Positions 21,660 through 33,385 of a stretch of DNA of 64,000 nt are shown here, in pieces (within the stretch, counting starts at the first letter, position 1; each line of letters starts with the position of its first letter). This stretch comes from Petunia secreta (Eukaryota; Streptophyta; Magnoliopsida; Solanales; Solanaceae), in the NCBI GenBank assembly GCA_029990175.1, contig JARKIP010000010.1, forward strand, positions 40,914,001 through 40,978,000, given 5' to 3'. The translations under genes were made by a program, and so were the position numbers. Under the pieces are notes generated by a model that saw only the letters and a program-made list of their open reading frames with translations, did not search any database and had not been told where the DNA came from.

Positions 21660-22704
21660 TCGGGTTTTGTTTCTACAAACCCCCGACCCTTGGTTCTTCG
21701 TGCCGAGGTTGGTTTCGATATTAGGTTCTTGTTTGTGATTGAAGAAAAAGAAGAAAACAGAAAAAAAAAATATGATCATGGATTCTTGGTTTGATAGACC
21801 CATTGTGTGATTGTTATTGGGGTTTGTTCCTTATTGGAAACCCGTTCTTTTGGTACCCTAAGCATCCAATTTGGAGTAGAAACACAAGAATTGAAAATTT
21901 GAAACCCCTTGAAAATTTAAAAATTTGAAACCCTAAGCTTGAAGTTGATGAACATGGTAGATTACTTGTTTTTGATTAAGGTTTGATAAAAGTTGTTGGG
22001 GTTGATTCTTTGTGATTGAAACAACATTGGGGTACCTTTGAATTGCTAAAACAACGTGTGGATTGATGAATTTTGGGGTGCAAAACCAAGAAAATCGTGT
22101 TTGAAACTGTGCTGAAACCTGCAGTAGGCGGGGCGCCTAGTGAAACGGGCGGACCGCCTGTTTTTGTTGAGCTCTCTGGATTTTACAGAGGCGGGGCGCC
22201 TACTAGAGTAGGCTGACCGCCTACTCCCCTCTGCAGAGAACCAGGCGGACCACCTAGTCCAAACAGGTGGGGCGCCTACTTCTGTTGGGCGTGGTTTCGG
22301 ATAGTTTTTCGTAGGATTTCTCGTTTCTTTGATCGCATTACTTCTAGCTAGTACTTCCTTGAGTAATCTTACCTACTTGAGTTGTGCTAGCCCTTCTAAG
22401 CTATTAGGAAAACTCAAGCCTAGACCGGAGAATAGAATTCAAAGAAGACTCGTAGTCTCTTTTGACTCAAGTCCGCACTTAAAAAGCTTAGCGTTCCAAT
22501 AGAGTCATATCAATTCCACTCACCCCGGAGTGCATTTGGCTTTTGAGTCGAGTGATTAAGTTGAGGTTTACTATTCAACTTAGTGAAGCTTTGGATTCAA
22601 GCAAGAGGGAAATAGCCACCACCACTAAACGAGTGATCCGAGTGAAACACTTGTGAGGGAGTGAGTGAGGTTGTTTGCTAACGTTTGTTTCTTGTGTAGG
22701 TACA
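21660..22704 (+). other. leader of the nested gypsy
   Basis: No gene. It contains a second set of GC-rich palindromes (22126-22285: GGCGGGGCGCC, GGCGGACCGCC, GGCTGACCGCC). It ends in a T-rich tract and TGTAG just before the gag ATG, a good match to a splice acceptor. Confidence 0.5.
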
Positions 22705-25700
22705 ATGTCTACCGAAGGCGAAGACTTTGCTAAGAGTGCCCTTGCTACTATCCTTGCCAAATTGGATAGTATGCACTTGAGGATTGAAAGCCTTGAGCGG
22801 GTGAACTCTTGTGCTCTAGTTGAGCAAGGAACTTCCAATGTCCAATCCGAGAAAGGGACCCCAAGCGTCCAAGTTGAGAAAGGGACCCCGAGTGTCCAAG
22901 TGGAAGTCTCAAGTACTCCTAACTTTACCCCGGAACAAGTTAGCCATGTCATTGAATTGCTAAATCAACAACGGGTAAAGGAGGATCGAGAGAGAATTGA
23001 ACGAACGGGCATTCCCCGTATCTTGGATAATCCCCCAAGAAACATTCCACTACCAAGACCCATCCGAAATGTGCAACCTCTTGAGCAAGTCGATGAAGCT
23101 CAAGAAGGGGAGGAAGCCGACTATGGTGATGACATGTATGGGTTTGATGATCACTTTCAACCAAGGCGAGGCATGAATTGGGGTCGAAATGTGGATCGAG
23201 GTAGGGGCCGAGGTCGAGGGCCACCTATGGGATATGTTGGAGGGAATGCGAGGAGGGAGTATGGTGTTAAAGATCACTATGGGGGCCAACCGGAGCCTTT
23301 CCGTGGGGGTCGTGACAACACCAACCTCAATAGTGTGAAGCTTAATCTCCCAATCTTTAAGGGGAATTGTGATCCGAGTGCTTATATTGAATGGGTGCTA
23401 CAAATGGAAAGATTGTTTGACACAAATGACATGACCGATGACAAGAAGGGTACTTATGTTATATCATCCTTTGAGTCCTATGCATCTACTTGGTGGGAAT
23501 CCGTCAAGAGATCAAGGAGGAGAGCGGGAATCCCCGTGAATGTGGGTTGGAATGACTTGAAGGGTATCATGAGTATCAAGTACATCACTCCTAGATATCG
23601 TCAAGAACAACTCAAGAAACTTTATGAGTTGAAGCAAGGTGTCAAGACGGTGCATGAATACTATGATGAGTTTGAAAGAACTCGAATGGCCTTGGATATG
23701 GACACCGAAGATGAGGAGCAAGCCGTGATCCGTTTCATGAATGGTTTGAGCTATGGCATAGCTTCACAATTGAGATTGCATGCTTATCTTTCACTTCAAG
23801 AAGTCCTTGATGCCGCTATCCAAGCCGAGCAATGGCTTGACAAGGAAAAGTCCAACCGTTACAAGAGCAACACTTCTACTTCCATGAACAAGCAAAAGGA
23901 TTGGAAAAATCCTACTCCCAATGCAAGATTCACAAATGCGAGTGGCCCTAGTGGAGCAAGTGCTAGCAAAGAAGTGAAGAAGCCGTTTGAGAAGTACACA
24001 CCCAATGTGGGAGGTAATTCTAAAACCCAATTGAATACTCCTACTTCTTCTTCCATTCAATGTCACAAATGCAAGGGATATGGACACTTTGCTAAGGAAT
24101 GTCCTACGAAGAGGACCATGGTTGTTGTTGGTGATAGTGCTTATGAGCAAGAAAGTGAGCCGGATGGAGATGAGGGAGTAGAGGGAGATGAGGGAGTAGA
24201 GGAGGATGATCAAGATGATACGGTGGAGGATGAGGAACCTCATACTTTTCTAGTTGTGAGGAGGAGTTTAGGAGCTATGATTGTGGAGGATGGTGAAGCC
24301 TTGCAAAGAGAAAACCTATTCCATGCTAGGTGTCGTGTTAAGGGTGTTGTGTGCTCGATGATCATTGACTCCGGGAGTTGTACTAATGTTGTGAGTCAAT
24401 CTCTTATAACCCAATTGAAATTGCCTACCGTGAAACATCCCAAGCCATATCGATTGCAATGGCTAAGTGAATGTGGGGAGTTAAAGGTAGTGAAACAAGC
24501 AATGATCAAGTTCAAAATGGGAAGTTATGTTGATGAGCACTTGTTCGACGTTGTGCCCATGCAAGCTTGCCACCTTCTTTTTGGAAGGCCTTGGCAATTT
24601 GATCGACAAGCGGTTCATGACGGGCGTGTCAATACTTACACGCTCCAACATGAAGGAAGGAAATTTGTGTTGAAGCCCCTAACTCCCAAACAAGTGAGTG
24701 ATGACTACAATAGGATGAGGGAGTTGAGGGAGGTGGCAAAGGCCAAGTCAATCATTGAGACTAGCCCTTTGTCCAAAAGCATGGTGGCAATCCCACCTTC
24801 TTCTTCTACCGGTGGCATTTGTGCCATGATGCAACCGGGCGAGATCTTAAAAGGGAATGATGGCACCAAGTTTCTCCTATGCCTAGTGCACAAAGGTATG
24901 ATCCTAAACTCTAATTGTGATTTTTCTTCTAACCCTTTGCCTAGTGTGTTTGAGAATGTCTTGAAGGATTTTGGGGACATGTTCCCGGATGAAATGCCGG
25001 ATGGATTGCCTCCTTTGAGGGGCATTGAACATCAAATAGACTTTGTCCCGGGATCCCAAATCCCAAACAAGCCGGCTTATAGGAGCAATCCGGAGGATAC
25101 AAGAGAATTGCAAAAGCAAGTTGATGAATTGCTCACTAAAGGCTTGGTGAGGGAGAGCTTGAGCCCTTGTGCCGTACCCGTGATCCTTGTTCCCAAAAAG
25201 GATGGCACTTGGAGGATGTGCGTTGATTGTCGGGCCGTGAACAAAATAACGGTAATGTACCGTCATCCTATTCCCCGACTTGATGATATGTTAGATGAAT
25301 TGAGTGGTTCATGTGTGTTTAGCAAAATTGACCTTAGGTCCGGCTACCATCAAATCCGGATGAAACCCGGTGATGAATGGAAAACCGCATTCAAGACCAA
25401 GTTTGGTCTCTATGAATGGTTGGTGATGCCCTTTGGGCTCTCCAATGCACCTAGCACTTTCATGAGGCTAATGAACCATGTTCTAAAGCCATTCATCAAC
25501 AAGTTTGTGGTCGTCTATTTTGACGATATATTGATCTATAGCAAATCAATAGACGACCATGTTGATCACCTTAGGCAAGTGCTTGAAAAGTTGAGAGCCG
25601 AAAAGCTCTATGCTAATTATAAAAAGTGTGCCTTTGGTGTTGAGAAGGTAGTCTTCCTTGGGTTTGTTGTGAGTGCCCAAGGAGTGGAGGTGGATGAGTC

Positions 25701-25995
25701 TAAGGTAGAGGCCACACGTGATTGGCCTACTCCTACCACCGTGACTCAAGTGAGGAGCTTTCATGGTCTTGCTAGCTTTTATAGGCGCTTTGTGAAGGAC
25801 TTTAGCTCCATTGCCGCTCCACTCACCGAATTGGTGAAGAAAGACCAACCTTTTATTTGGGGAGAGCCTCAAGAGAAGGCCTTCTATGAATTGAAAAGTA
25901 GATTGAGTACCACCCCTCTATTGCAATTGCCTGACTTCGGAAAGGCATTTGAGGTTGAATGTGATGCCTCGGGGTGGGAATTGGTGGTGTTTTAA
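22705..25995 (+). pseudogene. gypsy gag-protease-reverse transcriptase, frameshifted at its end
   Basis: ATG at 22705 (MSTEGEDFAKSAL) is chosen because it follows the acceptor-like TGTAGGTACA; the frame is open a little further upstream without ATG. A 33-bp tandem repeat gives EKGTPSVQV copies near residues 52-70. The gag core (IEWVLQMERLFDTNDM to TVHEYYDEFERTRM) covers about residues 225-335. A zinc knuckle C-X2-C-X4-H-X4-C lies at residues 453-466. Protease has Asp-Ser-Gly at 555-557 (MIIDSGSCTN). Reverse transcriptase has YFDD at 938-941 and the LVPKKDGTWRMCVDCRAVN block. The frame then enters RNase H (VECDASG) and is broken by one missing G near 25970. All catalytic motifs are intact. Confidence 0.9.
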
Positions 25996-26753
25996 TGCAA
26001 GATAGCAAACCCATCGCCTACTTTAGTGAGAAATTGAAAGGGGCCTCCTTGAACTATTCTACATATGACAAGGAGTTGTATGCCCTTGTGAGAGCCCTTG
26101 CCCATTGGCAACACTATCTTTGGCCTCGAGAATTTGTAATCAAGAGTGACCATGAGTCACTCAAGCATCTAAGAGGCCAAGAGAAGCTCAATAAGAGACA
26201 TGCCAAGTGGGTTGAATTCATTGAGTCTTTTCCCTACGTGATTCAATACAAGAAAGGGAAAGACAATGTTGTGGCGGATGCGCTTTCGAGAAAGTTTGCT
26301 CTAGCCACCACCCTAGCCTCCAAGCTTATGGGTTTTGAGAGTATTAAATTGATGTATGCTCATGACCCTAAGCTAAAGAGTATTCATGAAGCTCTTGAAA
26401 AGGGGGAAAGGGTTGAAAAATACCAATGGGTTAATGGATCTATCTTTAAAAATGGTAAGGTGTGTGTTCCCGAGTCCTCTTGGAGGGAATTATTGATTTG
26501 TGAAGCTCATTGTGGGGGCTTGATGGGACACTTTGGGAGAAACAAGACCTTGGCCATTCTCATGGAACAATTCCATTGGCCAAAAATGGGGGTCCAAGTT
26601 GAAAAGCTTTGCAAAAATTGCCTTGAGTACAAGCATGCGAAATCTAAAGCTAACCCCCATGGTTTGTATACTCCTCTCCCCGTGCCTACTAGTCCGTGGG
26701 TTGATATATCAATGGATTTTGTGATGGGGTTACCACGGTCTAGGGGGCCATGA
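25974..26753 (+). pseudogene. gypsy RNase H and integrase N-terminal part
   Basis: This frame continues the polyprotein after the first frameshift. It has the RNase H portion (YFSEKLKGASLNYSTYDKEL, then HESLKHLRGQEKLNKRHAKW and KDNVVADALSR) and the integrase zinc-binding domain (H at 26508, H at 26528, and two Cys at about 26609 and 26618). The first catalytic Asp of the integrase core (SMDFVMGLP) is at 26714. A second frameshift in a G run at about 26743-26747 closes the frame with TGA. Confidence 0.85.
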
Positions 26754-26769
26754 TAGCATTTATGTTGTC

Positions 26770-27681
26770 ATGGATAGGTTCTCCAAAATGGCGCACTTCA
26801 TTCCGTGCAAGAAGTGTGATGATGCACAACATGTTGCCTCCTTGTTCATTGACAATGTCTTGAAATTGCATGGTGTGCCTCAAACCATTGTAAGTGATAG
26901 GGACTCCAAGTTCCTAAGCCACTTTTGGAGAAGTTTGTGGGGTGCCCTTGGCACCAAGCTCTTGTTCTCTACGTCCCACCACCCACAAACGGATGGGCAA
27001 ACCGAGGTGGTAAACCGAAATTTGGGTGCTCTTTTAAGGGCCATGATTCGAGGTAAGGCCGGGACGTGGGTTGATAAACTTCCTCTCATGGAGTTTGCCT
27101 ACAATCGTACATTGCATAGCTTGATTGGCATGACTCCTTTGCCAAGGGAAATGGTTGTTAATTTTGAAGGGAAAAGCCGAGCAAAGGCTATGGTTGAACT
27201 TCATGCTAAAGCCAAGAAGAACTTGGAGGAGGCCTATGCAAAGGTTGCTTCCAAGAAGAACAAGGGAAGGAAGAAGCTTGAGCTCAAAAAGGGAGATTGG
27301 GTGTGGGTGCACTTTCGAAAAGAGAGGTTTCCAAACCTAAGGAAAGGGAAGCTGGCACCCCGTGGAGATGGACCTTTTCAAGTGCTTTCCAAGATCAACA
27401 ACAATGCCTATGTGATTGATCTACCCGGTAAGTACAATGTGTCTAATACTTTTAATGTGACTGACTTGACCCCTTGTGATGCAGGAGATGGTGATACCGG
27501 AGAGGAGGAAGCCATGGTTTCGAGGACGAAACCTTCCCAAGAAGGGGAGGATGATGGGGGGCATACCTCAAGGCCGTTCACTAGAAGTCAAGCAAGGTTG
27601 ATTCGAGACACCCATCTCTACTTGATTTGGAGAGAGACATGGATGAAGGGTCCGAGAGTAGCTGGAAGATCATGCTTTTGA
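26770..27681 (+). pseudogene. gypsy integrase core and C-terminal tail, stop inside the 3' LTR
   Basis: The frame starts in the integrase core (MDRFSKMAHFIPCKK). The second Asp (SDRDSKF) is at 26896 and the Glu (QTEVVNR) at 27004, which leaves the canonical 35 residues between them, so the D,D-35-E triad is complete. The C-terminal domain has GPFQVLSKINNNAYVIDLPG. The tail SRTKPSQEGEDDGG is encoded partly by the PPT, and the frame then runs about 130 bp into the 3' LTR before stopping at 27681. No chromodomain is recognised. Confidence 0.85.
27539..27551 (+). promoter_or_regulatory. polypurine tract of the nested gypsy
   Basis: AAGAAGGGGAGGA abuts the 3' LTR start TGATGGGG. It is translated in frame as part of the QEGEDDG tail. 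Confidence 0.8.
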
Positions 27682-28379
27682 GTGCCATGGATGGTGGATC
27701 ACTTAGGCCACTTGAAGAGACATCCGGAGTACGTTTGGAAGCAAATCAAGAAGCTACAGGAACGGGCGGACCGCCTACTCAACTAGGCGGGCCGCCTACT
27801 TTTTGCTCACTCTCTGGATCTCAGCCAGGCAGACCGCCTCTGTAAAACGGGCGGACCGCCTACTCCAAGGAGGCTGGCCGCCCACTCCAAGTAGGCTGAC
27901 CGCCTACTCCACAAGGCTGGGCGCCTAGTGGGGCGCCTACTATGCTGAAGGGTGCGGGAATTCCTACTTTTATGTTATGTTTTGGACAACTATAGCCCTA
28001 CGAGGCCTTTATTGTTTTAACCCACTTTAGGGGTATTTTTTAGCTTTCATTACATGTAAGTGAAGTCTATAAATACTTCACAAACCTCTTCAAACCTTAG
28101 CTTACCTTGAATTTTATGAATGATGAAAAGAAACTATCTCTTGTCTGGAGAACCCTTTGTCTTAGTTGCTTGAATTCACTAGTGGAACCTAGTTGAGTCT
28201 TGAACCGAAAACCCGATCATTCTACTTGCGAGTCCCGGGTGCGACTCGAGGGTGGTTGCATAGCGTATGTCCTTCTTGACACCGATACGAGGGTATCTCG
28301 GGACAAGTTCCCCGGGGTTACTTCGTAGGGAGTTTGAGTAGTGTCTCGCTCTCTATCTTTACTTTCCGCGTATTAGTTT
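27552..28379 (+). repeat. 3' LTR of the nested gypsy, last 12 bp missing
   Basis: It matches 20802-21627 nearly throughout. The terminal 12 bases seen in the 5' LTR (TGATCCTTATCA) are absent, and the target duplication TGAGT follows directly. The shared TGA suggests a microhomology deletion. Confidence 0.85.
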
Positions 28380-28384
28380 TGAGT
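28380..28384. repeat. target site duplication, right of the nested gypsy
   Basis: TGAGT, identical to 20797-20801. Confidence 0.8.
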
Positions 28385-29653
28385 AGAAGATGGATGAGTT
28401 GTGAACTGGGGAGCATTTCCACCAGATGAGGAGAGATTGTTCTGTTGGAGGAGAGAAACCAGATGATGATACTACTCTTGACTTATCCCACTAGAAATGC
28501 CAGAGTTGATATGAGGAGTGGAATTGTCTGAGTCTATCCCATCAGACTGAGCACAGCCTGCTACAGCCTTTCTTTTAGTGAATTGGAAATCATCTGGATA
28601 CCCAATCAATTTGTAGCATCTTTCAATAGAATACCTTTTTATATTGCAATTACTGCAAATAGCATTAGGCTTTCTATTTGTAGTTCTGCCTCTCTGATTA
28701 AGATTGGATTTCTTGTTAGTCCGCCTCGAAGGTCCCCCATTAGATGATTTATTAGACTTAGCATATGAGGAGTTAGAGGTGGGAGCTGCACCTCTCTGAG
28801 GATAATATCCAAAATTGCTTCCCCTTTGTGGACAGTAGTTGGGAGAGAAGTTGAGTAATATCAAGAAGTGGTGCTGCTAGGGGTTGACTTTACTAAAAAT
28901 GAGGCAGAATCTGACAAGAAGGAGGGAGTTGAAGATTGGACTTCCCTCTGACTCTCATCATGGAGCAACATGGCATATGCCTTACTCAATGTTGGCAGTG
29001 GTACTATCATGAGTATGTTGCTCTTTACATGGGAATAGGAGTCATTAAGCCCAGTAAGGAATTGAATGAGCCTTTGACCCCCACTTGTCTTATCCCCAGC
29101 TCCACAAGTGCAAGTGGGGCCAAAACAAGCAGTCTTGAGCTCATCCCAGAGTCTCCCGAGTCTTGTGAAGTAAGTTGCTATATCAGAAGAACCCTGGGTA
29201 ACTAGAGTAATCTCCATCTGGATTTGATAATACCTACTGGCATTGGATTGACCATATCTCTCTTCTATGTCAACCCAGATATCCCTAGCAGTCTCAAAAT
29301 AAAAAAACATTGTCTGCAATGTCCTTGGTCATTGCACCAGTGAGCCATGCAATTACCATATCATTGCATCTTATCCATGGCTCATAGAGAACAGACTCAG
29401 GGTCTAGTTTGGATATTCTACCATTGATCATTCAAGATTTGTTTTTGGCAGATAGGGCAACAAGTACACTTCTCTTCCATGAAGTGTAACCTGTTCCAGA
29501 AAATGGAATATGGACTAGATTGTACCCTGAATTTTCAGAAGGGTGAAGGTAAAGAGGGTGCGAGGGATCTAAGCTTGTGAAAATTTCAGTTTCTAGGGAA
29601 GATGAAGAGGTAGTTCCTCCTCCATTTACACCAGTAACAGCGTTAGGAGCCAT
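28385..29653 (-). pseudogene. copia gag pseudogene
   Basis: It starts at ATG 29653 (MAPNAVTGVNGGG) with an N-terminal domain containing SGTGYTSWKRSVLVALSAKN, typical of copia gag. A TGA at 29432 replaces the codon after KNKS, and a frameshift follows. The gag body resumes at 29319-28861 (IWVDIEERYGQSNASRYYQI, then YFTRLGRLWDELKTAC). The zinc knuckle near 28660 reads CSNCNIKRYSIERC, so the His of C-X2-C-X4-H-X4-C is Tyr. The fragment then reaches the gypsy insertion at 28384; coding resumes at 20796. Nucleic-acid binding would be impaired even if the frame were open. Confidence 0.85.
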
Positions 29654-30020
29654 GAACGTCAGAAATCGATATCCCCCATAATGTCACACAAAGAGAACCA
29701 GGGTTTCGAGGATTCTATCAACGATTTTAACAAATCCACGAAAATTTATAGAGCACATAATATTCAGCAGCAATATACGATTTACTAGCAGTACGCGATA
29801 CAGTAGAGAGAATATTACCGTATTTTTTTGAAAAATTGACGAAATCAAAACTAGGAATCAAACCCTTAACTATTGAAAAAAAAAAACGAACCGTGAACCA
29901 TCGCGGAATAACCTCTGGATTAAACCCCAAAGTATATGATCGTCACCGTTGCCGGAAAATTTCTCAATTTGAGAAAACAAAATCGATGAGAAGATAGAGC
30001 ATGGCGAGATCTACCAGAAT

Positions 30021-30036
30021 CTCTGCTCTGATACCA
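30021..30036 (-). promoter_or_regulatory. primer-binding site of the copia element
   Basis: The minus strand reads TGGTATCAGAGCAGAG directly after the LTR end TAACA: an exact initiator-Met PBS with no gap. Confidence 0.9.
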
Positions 30037-30367
30037 TGTTAGAATGCGGAATATGAACTTGGAGATGAATTAAAACCGTGAAGGAAAACCCTAGAAATGG
30101 TAAAATGAAAGGCGGTGGAGTTGAGAAATAGGAAATATTTGGTTATCTCATAGAACCAAATTTTACACAGTCTTATATACATTGGGTCATCGGGTCGACC
30201 CATCAAATAAAGAATAAAAATCGGACTGAGGTCGGGTCCCCATTTATAATACAGCTACACTAGCCATAACAACTATTACAGAATAGAACTTAATACTAGT
30301 AAAACTTGCACTTATGTCCTATGTATTCAGCCTGGATTAATATCTATGTAAATTGTGTATCCTAACA
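30037..30367 (-). repeat. 5' LTR of the copia element, complete
   Basis: 331 bp with perfect inverted termini TGTTAG/CTAACA. It matches the remnant at 17968-18228. Confidence 0.9.
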
Positions 30368-30834
30368 AAATGTAGTAAGAGTACTAGTTAATTAGCATAG
30401 AATCGAAATTATTTCTAAAAAATAGAAGACAAAATTATGTAAGAAAGCTGTTTAACACTTTAATTTTCAAATAATTATATATCACGTAAACTAGGTGAAA
30501 AGGAATTATACTACAGAAAGAACTCAATATCAATTTCCGACCTAACTCATTAGGATCAAATGCAAAAACCAAATGAAAACCTCATCAATTCGGTAGGTGA
30601 GGAGGTTCTCTTTTTCTACTTCCAAGGAATATGATGCATCGAGAAAAAGAAAATAAGGGAAGTGTTTCGCTAAAACAGCACTGGCACGTGCTTTTTGTAT
30701 AATGCAAAAGTTGTGAAGACACAGACTCCTCACGCCGCCTGTTGGCAAAGAGTTCCTTTCTCGTAAAATTTTGTGCACTGTCATGCTGCGCGAATCCAGG
30801 ATCTCAAAGTTGTGGATGCCACTCTTTATATTTA

Positions 30835-31175
30835 AGGTTTTTTTACACTATATATCGATAAAATTCAAAATGTTTACAAGTTCTATATATTAAAAATTAC
30901 ACTACCTATAAAATTAAAAGTATTTACACAACCTACTCATTTATTACTGTATATTTTTATTATACCTTATGGGTGTATGCCTTTTAAGGTATACTGCATA
31001 AACAATAGTATACAAGTCTAGATAATAACTTTAAGGTATACTGCATAAATAATAGTATACAAATCTAAATGGGTAGGGCACGTAAATAGTTTATGGGTAG
31101 GGCTTGTAAATATGAAACTTATTAGTAGAGGTGGGTAAATATTTTGATTTTGATTGGTGTTTTCGTAAACCACCC
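30835..31175. mobile_element. small MULE-like MITE candidate
   Basis: Imperfect terminal inverted repeats of about 42 bp: the left end begins GGTTTTTTTACAC and contains TCAAAATGTTTAC; the right end, reverse-complemented, begins GGGTGGTTTACG and contains TCAAAATATTTAC at the same distance. The flanking 9-mers TTATATTTA and TTATATCTA match 8 of 9. The TTAC placement 8-12 bases from the terminus resembles MULEs A-C. An internal direct repeat (TTAAGGTATACTGCATAAA, twice, 30978-31065) is present. Confidence 0.45.
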
Positions 31176-33084
31176 TTATATCTACCCTTAACTACAAAGA
31201 CCAAATAAAAAAAGCGGGTCGGGTCAATCAGGTGTTTGCTACTTTAAATAGGTTGATGAAGCATTTTATTTGCAGTAAACTAATGAGTTTTGCTTAATTT
31301 GATTAATCTTTTTTACATTATAGAAAAAATAATAATGAAAAAGTGCACCATTTGAAAGTTTTGATTGAAATCAGTTTAATTACGTTATATTTTTTATTTG
31401 ACTAATTAATTTACCTTCAACAATCTCAAGGTAATTTCTTCACATTAATTGACAAGTTTTATGATAATTCTTGCACAATAAAAACTTCAAATTTTCAATT
31501 TATGAGAGTTAACTCAAAGATCTAATAATCGAGCCGCCTAATTTTTCAAAATTCAATAGAAACTATTGCTCAAAATATTTTGCAATATGTATAAATTAAT
31601 GTTGAATCATAAAGAAAAGTGAAACTATACATTAACTAATATCAATTAAATTATGTACCAAAATAAAGTTGTTCAACAAAATAAGGTATGGTGATAGAAA
31701 TCAAATAATAAACTAACAGCATAAAAGAAAATAGAGAGGGGAAGAAATCTAACAAATGAAAGGAAAAAAGGAAAAGGGAAAAAAAGGGAAAAGAAATGGC
31801 CTTAAGGTGGGGTTAGTGCCGTTGTATACCGGATCTTTGTAAATTAATGCGCAGGCAAAGTTTAGAAAAAGATGGTCTGCAAGTGCAATTCGATCCTGCG
31901 TCATTTAGGAGAAAATTCTACCACCGGCACTATAGGCGCCTTGCTATCAATGGGTGCCACTTTATATAAATGTATTATTTCCTGTACAAATATACTTATA
32001 CATGCACAACTTTGGACGAAGTTAGCAGGTGTTCTGGCACCCCTCCTCTCCACATGGATCTGCCCCTAAGTGTCATGTCCATTTGTTTCATCAAAATATA
32101 AGAAAAGATTATGTATGCTGCTATTTGACCATACTTGTATGGACATATAATGGCCATACTCGGTGAAAAGTTCATAAATTTCTGTTCACTTTTGGATCCA
32201 ATTACTATTGTTTTTCCCCCAATAAGTTTCTCTGCACTATTCTTTTTCCTCCAATAGGTTTTTTTTTTTTTAAATATAATAATTTTAAATTAGCTTGTCC
32301 AGCTTTTATGGTCCTAATACATTGAACAATTAAACTAAATGTAAGAGTATATTATTCTTAATATTGATATATAAGTAAATTATTCTTAATATTGAATATA
32401 TGAGTTCAATTTAAATGAGTACTGAATTTAATTTAATTTTTTTTTTCTTGTAGGAGTTTTTTTGTTAAATATTTAAATTTTAGATGACAACGTAAGTGAC
32501 CAATGTTCATTGTAGTAAATTTATTAATGTATTGAAATTGAACTCATTCGAATTATGGTAATTTAATTGACTACGTAATGAAAATACACGCGCTATATAT
32601 TTAAAACTTATTTCTCTGTATTTTTACCTACACACTATTTATAAATTTATCAGTAAAAAATTATACTAGCATACACACCCCTAAATAATACAACAAGAGT
32701 TATATGAGAACTAAAAATAATTAGGAAATAATTTTTTTATGGAAATACTATTATATACACGATAATATATTATCAAGAATAAATACATATATGACATCAT
32801 TAATGAAACCACCAACTGATCATGCATTGTGTAAAACCATCAGAAGTATGAGCAGGAGTAGTTGCTAGGGTGTCTCTGCACTCTTTATATTGAACCTCTA
32901 GATAATCTCGCTTGCAGTGTCAACCAAAGCCATTTTAGTCCTATGTTCATGTTTTTTGCCTTGTTTGATGGGTCAACAAAGAATAGACTAAAAAAGATGA
33001 ATGTTGTTGCATAATGGGTCAACTAACGCCTTAGAAATTGAAGACAGGAATTTACGTGTTTAAATATAGTTGGAGTGAACCCGT

Positions 33085-33175
33085 TGACAGATGAAGCTAC
33101 TCCAGCATAATGGCAGCTACTACGACATTGTAATCGAAGGTCAAAGGTTCGAACTTAACAAAAGTGTGTCATCTA
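33085..33175 (+). other. possible tRNA-derived SINE head
   Basis: GGTCAAAGGTTCGAACTTA resembles a Pol III B box (GGTTCGA), with a weak A-box-like stretch upstream. No clear poly(A) or target duplication was found. Confidence 0.2.
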
Positions 33176-33202
33176 ACCTATTTTTTCAATTACTTCATAT
33201 TT

Positions 33203-33385
33203 AATTACTCTTGTCGTGTAGCCAAATTTTTTTATATCTTTTATATGTTATTACTGATACTAATGAATTTTGATTTGCTATATTTGATCCTTTAATTACT
33301 CTTACTAACTAGAAAAATTTCTTATATCTTCTATATGTTATCACTGATGGTAATGAGCCTTGATTTGCGTTATCTGATCCTTCAA
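33203..33385. repeat. 92-bp tandem duplication
   Basis: Two diverged copies start TAATTACTCTT and continue through TTATATCTTYTATATGTTA to TTTGATCCTT / TCTGATCCTT. Confidence 0.6.

Larger units (their letters stand above)
20802..28379 (+). mobile_element. Ty3/gypsy retrotransposon nested in the copia element
   Basis: It is a complete element of 7.6 kb with two LTRs (20802-21639 and 27552-28379), PBS, leader, gag, protease, reverse transcriptase, RNase H, integrase and PPT, flanked by the 5-bp duplication TGAGT. Protease before reverse transcriptase and integrase last is the gypsy order. The LTRs differ by only about 14 substitutions that I count by eye, so insertion is recent relative to its copia host. 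Two single-base frameshifts in G runs break the polyprotein. The C-terminus has no chromodomain that I can recognise. Confidence 0.9.
17968..30367 (-). mobile_element. Ty1/copia retrotransposon, decayed, split by a gypsy insertion
   Basis: On the minus strand the order is 5' LTR (30367-30037), PBS, gag, protease, integrase, reverse transcriptase and a truncated 3' LTR remnant (18228-17968). Integrase before reverse transcriptase is the copia order. The gypsy element 20802-28379 interrupts it between gag and protease. The right LTR is intact; the left one lacks sequence at both ends, and the C-terminal reverse transcriptase and RNase H are missing. No target duplication can be read because the left terminus is gone. 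Confidence 0.85.

Noticed and set aside
31872..32069. 65-codon plus-strand frame in the gene-free stretch
   Set aside because: No recognisable product, no promoter or homologue; length is within chance expectation.
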